Origin: Blattamonas nauphoetae
Lineage: Eukaryota; Preaxostyla; Oxymonadida
Reading direction: 5' to 3'
DNA: 64,000 bases
Assembly: GCA_033064195.1 (NCBI GenBank)
Contig: JARBJD010000026.1
Span: forward strand, 1 to 64,000
A model generated the notes under the pieces. It had not been told where the DNA came from, ran no database searches, and saw nothing but the letters and a program-made list of their open reading frames with translations. Both the position numbers and the translations under genes were made by a program. Positions 59,368 through 64,000 of this stretch are shown here, one piece after another (the first letter of the stretch is position 1; each line of letters begins with the position of its first letter).

Positions 59368-62043
59368 ATGATCAACCGTGAGAATTTTGCCACCAAAAGG
59401 TCGCCCCATGAGCTAAACACTCCCCCTACCTTCAATTCATCTGCAACATCCTCCACTCACATCATAAAGTCGGCCTCTGGAATGACAACACTGAAATTCA
59501 CCAATCGAAAGCGAACAAACCCGTTCTTGCCGACCTCAACTGGCTCCTCTCCACTTCATTCTGGCGACAAACCACCCATCCCTGTCAACATCACTACCCA
59601 CCAGACAGTTCGTCCGATCCTCGTCCAAAACAAACAGTCGCCTTCCATCAAGCCAGTCAAAATATGCTCGCCATCACTCAACCTCGCCATGCAACGATCG
59701 AATTCGTTGACCCCGAAATTGCCGCCATCCAGTCCATTCATGCCAGATGTCACTGACACGATCCTCCCCTCTTTTTCGTCGCTCACATCTCAACCAATTT
59801 CGAGGGAAAATTCACGATCACCAAGCCACTATATCAACGAACGAGTGTTTACCATCCCCGATGCCTTATTCCACTCGACGTCATCGTTCCCAACAGAATT
59901 TTCTGAATTGGCGATCCATTCAACAGAACCTGACTGGCTTATTGCGAGTTCGCATGCCCCGTATATGGAATCTCTTGGCTATCAGGATCTCTCTGTCCAA
60001 CGCAATATGCTGTCATCTCCAGCATTCGGATCATTCAAATCCAACCCATCACCAAATCCTCGCCCTCAACAGAATTCTCTTTCAGAGGATCTCAACCAAC
60101 TTACATTGCTTATGGGGATGACACAATGCGAAGCATTCGGAAAACTGCGTCTTGTGTCGAAGATCAGAAAGGTCCTCGCGACCACAATTCTCAAACAATT
60201 CCCCTTCACACAAACAGCCGATGCCGCCAACGCTTCCGTCTTCTCCAAACCAGAGAGAGCTGTTGCCGAGAAATTGAGCCGTTTTAAACTGCATTTCTAT
60301 GGCTCCTTCTCCATCCTGGCGACATCGCTCCCACAATCTGATATTGACATATGCATTGTCACCGAAGAACAGCAACGGTGCCTCACACGCATACAGCACT
60401 ATCTGAGGATTGTTGTCGATGGATGGATGAAGAATACGAAAGAAGTTCGATCGACTCAACATTCGTCTTCATTCTCCCTCGCCGTTCCCCTAACGGACAC
60501 ACCCGCAGTCAATGATCCCACTCCTACGTCCCCTGCTGATCCCTCTGAAAAAGTTTCAATCCAAACAATTCGCGATTTATTACAGAAAGCATCAGACACA
60601 TCAGACACTTCGATTCTCCTGCTCGAATCGCTCTTCTCAGCTCTCCAATTGTCAGGAATGTTCACAGAAACCAAAATCGTGTCTAAAACGAAATATCCAG
60701 TCATCAAGGTTCAAGATCAGTTCTATTGCCTGCACGCTGACGACGAAACCAATTCCGTCAGTTCTGCCTTCTCAAGCCAATCAAATGACATAATGTACCC
60801 ACTCACAACATCAGTGAACACGACCTCAAGCACAGACCTTCAAGACCCGACCGCAACTTCGGATATATATCTGATCTCTCCAAGCTCTTCGCCTCCTTTG
60901 GGAACATATCCAGTCCCGTCATTGCATTCTGTGCCCCCAATCCCCTCCTGTAACTCGCCCTTGAGTGACTATGGTCAATTCTTGTCTTCCGATTCAGTTT
61001 TTCCACACGCTGACATTTCAGCTGGGTCGATCAACGGAATCGTGAATTCAGACCTCCTCAGGGAGTTATTCTGTTACTACCCCCCAGCCCCTAAGCTTAT
61101 ATTTCTGGTGAAATGGATTTTATGCAAACATCACCTCAACGAGCCATATACAGGTGGACTTGGTGGCTATTCGCTATCACTCCTTGTCCTTTCACATCTC
61201 CAAATGTTTAAACGCAATTTTGGGAAAGATTGGCGCAGCACACCCTTCTTCGAGCTTTTCCTCTCGTTCTTAGAACTATATGGAGAAAGCAACACTTTGC
61301 CGATCGTCCCATCACAAACTCGATATTCGTCGTCATCCCACAAAATCTCTGTTCAGTTCGGCGGAGAATACCATGAATGGACGCGAGACCAGAAGGACGA
61401 GGCGGCCCAGACCAACCCATTGTCACAGGAATGGTTGTACATCGAAGATCCGATTCTCGAAAACGTGAATACGGCTCACAACTGTTCGCTTTTCCCGCAG
61501 ATCCAACATTTATTTCTGGATTGTTTCAACACAATTTTGGAATTATATCCAGAAATCCAAAGACCAGTGAATGGAAATTCATTGTCACACCACTCGCCAA
61601 CACTTACCCACTCACTCTCCCCCGCTCCACATCATCTCCTCGCCCAATCTCCAACCCACAATCTTCTTTCAGTTTCACCATTTACTCCTCGCGGCCTTCA
61701 CACTCAACAAACCAGAAATCCCGACCAGCCAACAAAACCGTGTCTTTCTTCGTCTCGTTCTGACAGCGAACTGTTCCCGTCGCTCGTCACGTCGTCACCT
61801 CGTCCTGGACCCTCAATCGTCCTGCCCGTCTTCACAGCGGCGTGTCAAGCGACGGTCCTACAATCGCCCGCCAAGGCATATTCACAACAGAATTATTCTA
61901 TTTATCAAGCTCCTCGACAATGCCCTCGCATTTCACAGCTTGGTTCTGTGCTTGGATTCACTCAGAACATCGCACAAGGTCGATCGAGGTACAATTCTTA
62001 TTCGGCGTCCTGCCGACAAAGACTGCGAGTTGAGCCCAATTAA
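59368..62043 (+). CDS. Non-canonical poly(A) polymerase, TRF4/PAPD5 type
   Basis: An intact single-exon 891-residue nucleotidyltransferase. These enzymes add short A tails to nuclear RNAs for exosome decay (TRAMP complex). After a disordered N-terminal part of about 250 residues come LHFYGSFSILATSLPQSDID (GS plus DxD, Asp325 and Asp327), YPVIKVQDQFYCLHADDE (third acidic position likely ADD), and the central domain PKLIFLVKWILCKHHLNEPY followed by TGGLGGYSLSLLVLSHLQ, the hallmark of TRF4-type enzymes. PLSQEWLYIEDPILENVNTA precedes a Ser/Pro-rich tail. A Ser/Thr/Pro-rich insert of about 100 residues separates the catalytic and central parts, longer than usual. No zinc-finger partner nearby. Confidence 0.85.
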   Translation: MINRENFATKRSPHELNTPPTFNSSATSSTHIIKSASGMTTLKFTNRKRTNPFLPTSTGSSPLHSGDKPPIPVNITTHQTVRPILVQNKQSPSIKPVKICSPSLNLAMQRSNSLTPKLPPSSPFMPDVTDTILPSFSSLTSQPISRENSRSPSHYINERVFTIPDALFHSTSSFPTEFSELAIHSTEPDWLIASSHAPYMESLGYQDLSVQRNMLSSPAFGSFKSNPSPNPRPQQNSLSEDLNQLTLLMGMTQCEAFGKLRLVSKIRKVLATTILKQFPFTQTADAANASVFSKPERAVAEKLSRFKLHFYGSFSILATSLPQSDIDICIVTEEQQRCLTRIQHYLRIVVDGWMKNTKEVRSTQHSSSFSLAVPLTDTPAVNDPTPTSPADPSEKVSIQTIRDLLQKASDTSDTSILLLESLFSALQLSGMFTETKIVSKTKYPVIKVQDQFYCLHADDETNSVSSAFSSQSNDIMYPLTTSVNTTSSTDLQDPTATSDIYLISPSSSPPLGTYPVPSLHSVPPIPSCNSPLSDYGQFLSSDSVFPHADISAGSINGIVNSDLLRELFCYYPPAPKLIFLVKWILCKHHLNEPYTGGLGGYSLSLLVLSHLQMFKRNFGKDWRSTPFFELFLSFLELYGESNTLPIVPSQTRYSSSSHKISVQFGGEYHEWTRDQKDEAAQTNPLSQEWLYIEDPILENVNTAHNCSLFPQIQHLFLDCFNTILELYPEIQRPVNGNSLSHHSPTLTHSLSPAPHHLLAQSPTHNLLSVSPFTPRGLHTQQTRNPDQPTKPCLSSSRSDSELFPSLVTSSPRPGPSIVLPVFTAACQATVLQSPAKAYSQQNYSIYQAPRQCPRISQLGSVLGFTQNIAQGRSRYNSYSASCRQRLRVEPN

Positions 62044-62291
62044 AGCGTCTATTCAGAAGTTCTTTTCCAGAGTCGAACACTAAAAGCTCTGATTTATTCT
62101 CATATTGATTTCGTTTCTGTTTATCATCCTTTTTTTGTTGAAAGACTTGTCAGCGTTGCGCTCCGTGAATAAGACACTGAATCTGATTTAACTGTCAGTA
62201 ACGGTATTGACACAACGGTGCCGGTCTGATGGAGTGCCCATTGAGGATATAATGTCTTTTTCCATCTTCTGTGAAATGATAAACAAAACTT
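62044..62291. other. Convergent intergenic region
   Basis: 248 bp between two 3' ends, holding both terminators. Several T-rich runs, no gene. Confidence 0.5.
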
Positions 62292-62963
62292 CTATTTTCC
62301 GGCCTTTCCTTTCTGCATTTTGCGCTGAAATCGACCCTTTGTCTTCTTCGTCCTTGATTTGGCCAGTTTTTTCGCATCTTTCTTCATAAAGGGTTTATCT
62401 GCTGGTTTAGCATTCTTCTTTTCAGAGGCTCCCGTTTTTCCTTTCGCTGCCTTTCTTTGCTTCTTTCTGTCCTTATTCTTCGTCTTATCTTGCTTGTTTT
62501 GTCCTGGTGTTCCGTCTTTCGAACCTTGTTGGGTGATTCGTGATGGTTTGATCCCGTGAGTTGAAAGGAATGATTTTCCAGCTGCTGTGATTGTATATCT
62601 GTCCTTATTTTGATGAATAAGGGATTCTTGATGCAGCCTTTCCAATGCTTCACCCATCCTTGAATGTAATAGTTCGTAGTTAATATCGGAATATCGCTTC
62701 TTAATGGCCGCTTCGATTGAACTTGAATTATGCCCCTTTGGTGATGGAGTGTGCTCAAGTTCAAATAAAATCATCAAAACAAGCTTCTGACGATTCGCTT
62801 TGGGAGTTTTTCGTCCAATCGAACGGGGATTCTGAGCTTTGGATTGTTTGGTTGAGACTTTTTTGGTAGAAATGGATTCTGATTCTGATTCAGATGTATC
62901 CACATCATTATCTGGTTCAAGATTGACACTGTGCTCTGATTCAGATTGAGACGCTTCTGACAT
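62292..62963 (-). CDS. Linker-histone-like winged-helix protein
   Basis: 223 residues. An acidic Ser/Glu/Asp N-terminus (SESEHSVNLEPDNDVDTSES) is followed by a central domain of about 75 residues (SSIEAAIKKRYSDINYELLH, then GEALERLHQESLIHQNKDRY and TITAAGKSFL). This follows the helix pattern of the H15 winged helix of histone H1/H5. The long Lys/Ala-rich C-terminal tail (KKNAKPADKPFMKKDAKKLA) is like that of linker histones. Chromatin binding is the natural inference. The globular match is by pattern, so another winged-helix DNA-binding protein remains possible. Its start codon lies only 28 bp from that of the divergent phosphatase gene. Confidence 0.6.
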   Translation of the reverse strand: MSEASQSESEHSVNLEPDNDVDTSESESESISTKKVSTKQSKAQNPRSIGRKTPKANRQKLVLMILFELEHTPSPKGHNSSSIEAAIKKRYSDINYELLHSRMGEALERLHQESLIHQNKDRYTITAAGKSFLSTHGIKPSRITQQGSKDGTPGQNKQDKTKNKDRKKQRKAAKGKTGASEKKNAKPADKPFMKKDAKKLAKSRTKKTKGRFQRKMQKGKAGK

Positions 62964-62991
62964 TTTGAGATTGAGAGCGCCCTTAATCTTT
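62964..62991. promoter_or_regulatory. 28 bp divergent intergenic gap
   Basis: Only 28 bp separate the two divergent start codons, so at least one promoter must overlap the opposite coding sequence or 5' leader. Confidence 0.6.
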
Positions 62992-64000
62992 ATGTTTCAA
63001 CAGGGGAGATCCAATCCTACTTCGTTGCCGATCTCACAACCGCCAACTCCCTTGTGTGTCCATGTTTTGACTTGGAACGTGAATAATAAGAACCCACCGT
63101 CGCGAGCTGTCCTCTCCTCAATACTTCGCTCCATTCCGCCCAAAAATCAAACCATCACTCACTCAGAAGATATTAATCCACCACTGAACTCCATTGGATC
63201 AGAGTTTAACCTAAATACTAATGTATTCACATCATTGTCTGCGAGAAATCATTCCCCAATGGAGCCCCAAAAGATAAATCAAGTGACCTGTCCTAAAAAG
63301 CGAATATCTCGTCTCCCTCCCCCAATACAAGCATTGCCAGCCCCACATGTCATTGTTATCGGTCTCCAAGAAGTCGATTTGACAGCTGCTGGATTAATTA
63401 AACAAGACACAGGAAAATCGGAAATCTGGCGAGATGCTTTCAGCCAAGCGATCAGCGATGTATACACATCAGAGAAATACCTCTCTGATCTGACTGACAA
63501 GAATGAACAAGCCCAGAAAGTTTTTGATCGCTGGCAAAACGATGCCACACTCTCTCTCGACAACAAATCGGGAAATTGGTCGACAGCCACATCCCTCCCA
63601 CTCTCACTTGATGAGTCATACACTAATGATCAATTTTCTGCAACTTATGTCCAAAAGCAAATCTGGATTCAGAAAAGATGGATCGATCAACAAAAACAGC
63701 ATCTATCCACCAATCCTTTCATCTGCATCCAAAACAAGCAGTATGTTGGCATTTCAACAATACTATTTGCCCGTCGGGAGATTGTACCCTTTATCGGGTG
63801 TCTGGATACGTCAATTCTCGGAACTGGCTTCATGGGCACCATGGGAAACAAAGGAGGAATCGGGATTAGCCTTCAATTGGAATGGAAGAATGAAAAACAT
63901 GATACTTCTGAGACAGAACGTCATAAAGCAGAGAATAATTCCCTCCTCAGACCACACAACAACCACTCAAAATCCGGAAAGACAAACCTCTCCTCCAACC
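62992..64000 (+). CDS. Inositol polyphosphate 5-phosphatase, N-terminal part (runs off the window)
   Basis: Open frame of 336 codons from ATG at 62992 to the window edge with no stop. Motifs of the DNase I-like 5-phosphatase fold appear in order: VHVLTWNVNNKNPP (first strand), HVIVIGLQEVDLTA (the Mg-binding GxQE motif), KQYVGISTILFARREIVPFI, and GTGFMGTMGNKGGIGISL, the family signature for phosphate binding. The catalytic WxGDxNYR and PAWCDRIL motifs would lie beyond the edge. Such enzymes remove the 5-phosphate from PIP2/PIP3 and act in endocytosis and membrane identity. Inserts between motifs (about 60 residues after the first) are longer than in OCRL or synaptojanin. Confidence 0.88.
   Translation, partial: MFQQGRSNPTSLPISQPPTPLCVHVLTWNVNNKNPPSRAVLSSILRSIPPKNQTITHSEDINPPLNSIGSEFNLNTNVFTSLSARNHSPMEPQKINQVTCPKKRISRLPPPIQALPAPHVIVIGLQEVDLTAAGLIKQDTGKSEIWRDAFSQAISDVYTSEKYLSDLTDKNEQAQKVFDRWQNDATLSLDNKSGNWSTATSLPLSLDESYTNDQFSATYVQKQIWIQKRWIDQQKQHLSTNPFICIQNKQYVGISTILFARREIVPFIGCLDTSILGTGFMGTMGNKGGIGISLQLEWKNEKHDTSETERHKAENNSLLRPHNNHSKSGKTNLSSN

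Noticed and set aside
1-64000. CRISPR arrays, prokaryotic operons, organellar genome
   Set aside because: No regularly spaced repeats with unique spacers, no ribosome-binding-site pattern, and spliceosomal introns with eukaryotic domain families throughout.

Overview
The window looks like nuclear DNA of a protist, most likely an anaerobic metamonad flagellate of the oxymonad type (Blattamonas-like). I infer this from its lineage-specific families: beta-helix surface proteins, membrane receptors ending in a pseudokinase, armadillo-like repeat proteins, and HGD/DLG-motif kinases with SPRY-like tails. Other pointers are very short introns (29-31 nt at the low end), very short intergenic gaps, and use of TAA, TAG and TGA as stops in intact genes. 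The species name is inference; eukaryotic origin is shown directly by spliced gene models whose frames close.

Layout. 1-3544 is the right-hand part of a DIRS-like element, followed by a minisatellite (3730-4135) and gene-poor DNA to about 8 kb. 8480-11437 (minus) is a decayed anoctamin/TMEM16 gene, next to a TA-flanked MITE (11441-12294) and a 5'-truncated DIRS-like tyrosine-recombinase element (about 12700-14597). 15447-23213 (minus) is a beta-helix/Ig-like/TM/pseudokinase receptor gene (receptor B) split by a 4.86 kb DIRS-like insert. 23.5-31 kb holds a truncated kinase, a tandem pair and two fragments of an armadillo-like family, and a stray pseudokinase tail. 31250-33079 is an intact beta-helix membrane protein. 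33331-37630 and 37908-40130 are two multi-exon armadillo/HEAT-like genes. 40727-50084 is receptor A, the paralogue of receptor B, split at the equivalent place by a second DIRS-like insert and again inside its transmembrane segment by a 1 kb TA-flanked MITE. 50.6-57.2 kb carries a canonical protein kinase, an Ig-like fragment and an intact kinase/coiled-coil/SPRY gene. 57.5-64 kb is compact and mostly core: a coiled-coil gene, a TRF4-type poly(A) polymerase, a linker-histone-like gene and the start of an inositol polyphosphate 5-phosphatase.

The most notable signal is the receptor/element relationship. Each of two paralogous receptors is interrupted in the Ig-like stalk by an element with terminal inverted repeats plus an internal block that carries both outer ends joined head to tail, the layout known from DIRS retroelements. 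In both genes the host reading frame continues exactly across the insert with no target duplication, and the internal block predicts the same ends. A second theme is splicing: two paralogous kinases share an intron at the same codon with a GC-AG boundary and have identical internal exon lengths (296 and 133 nt).
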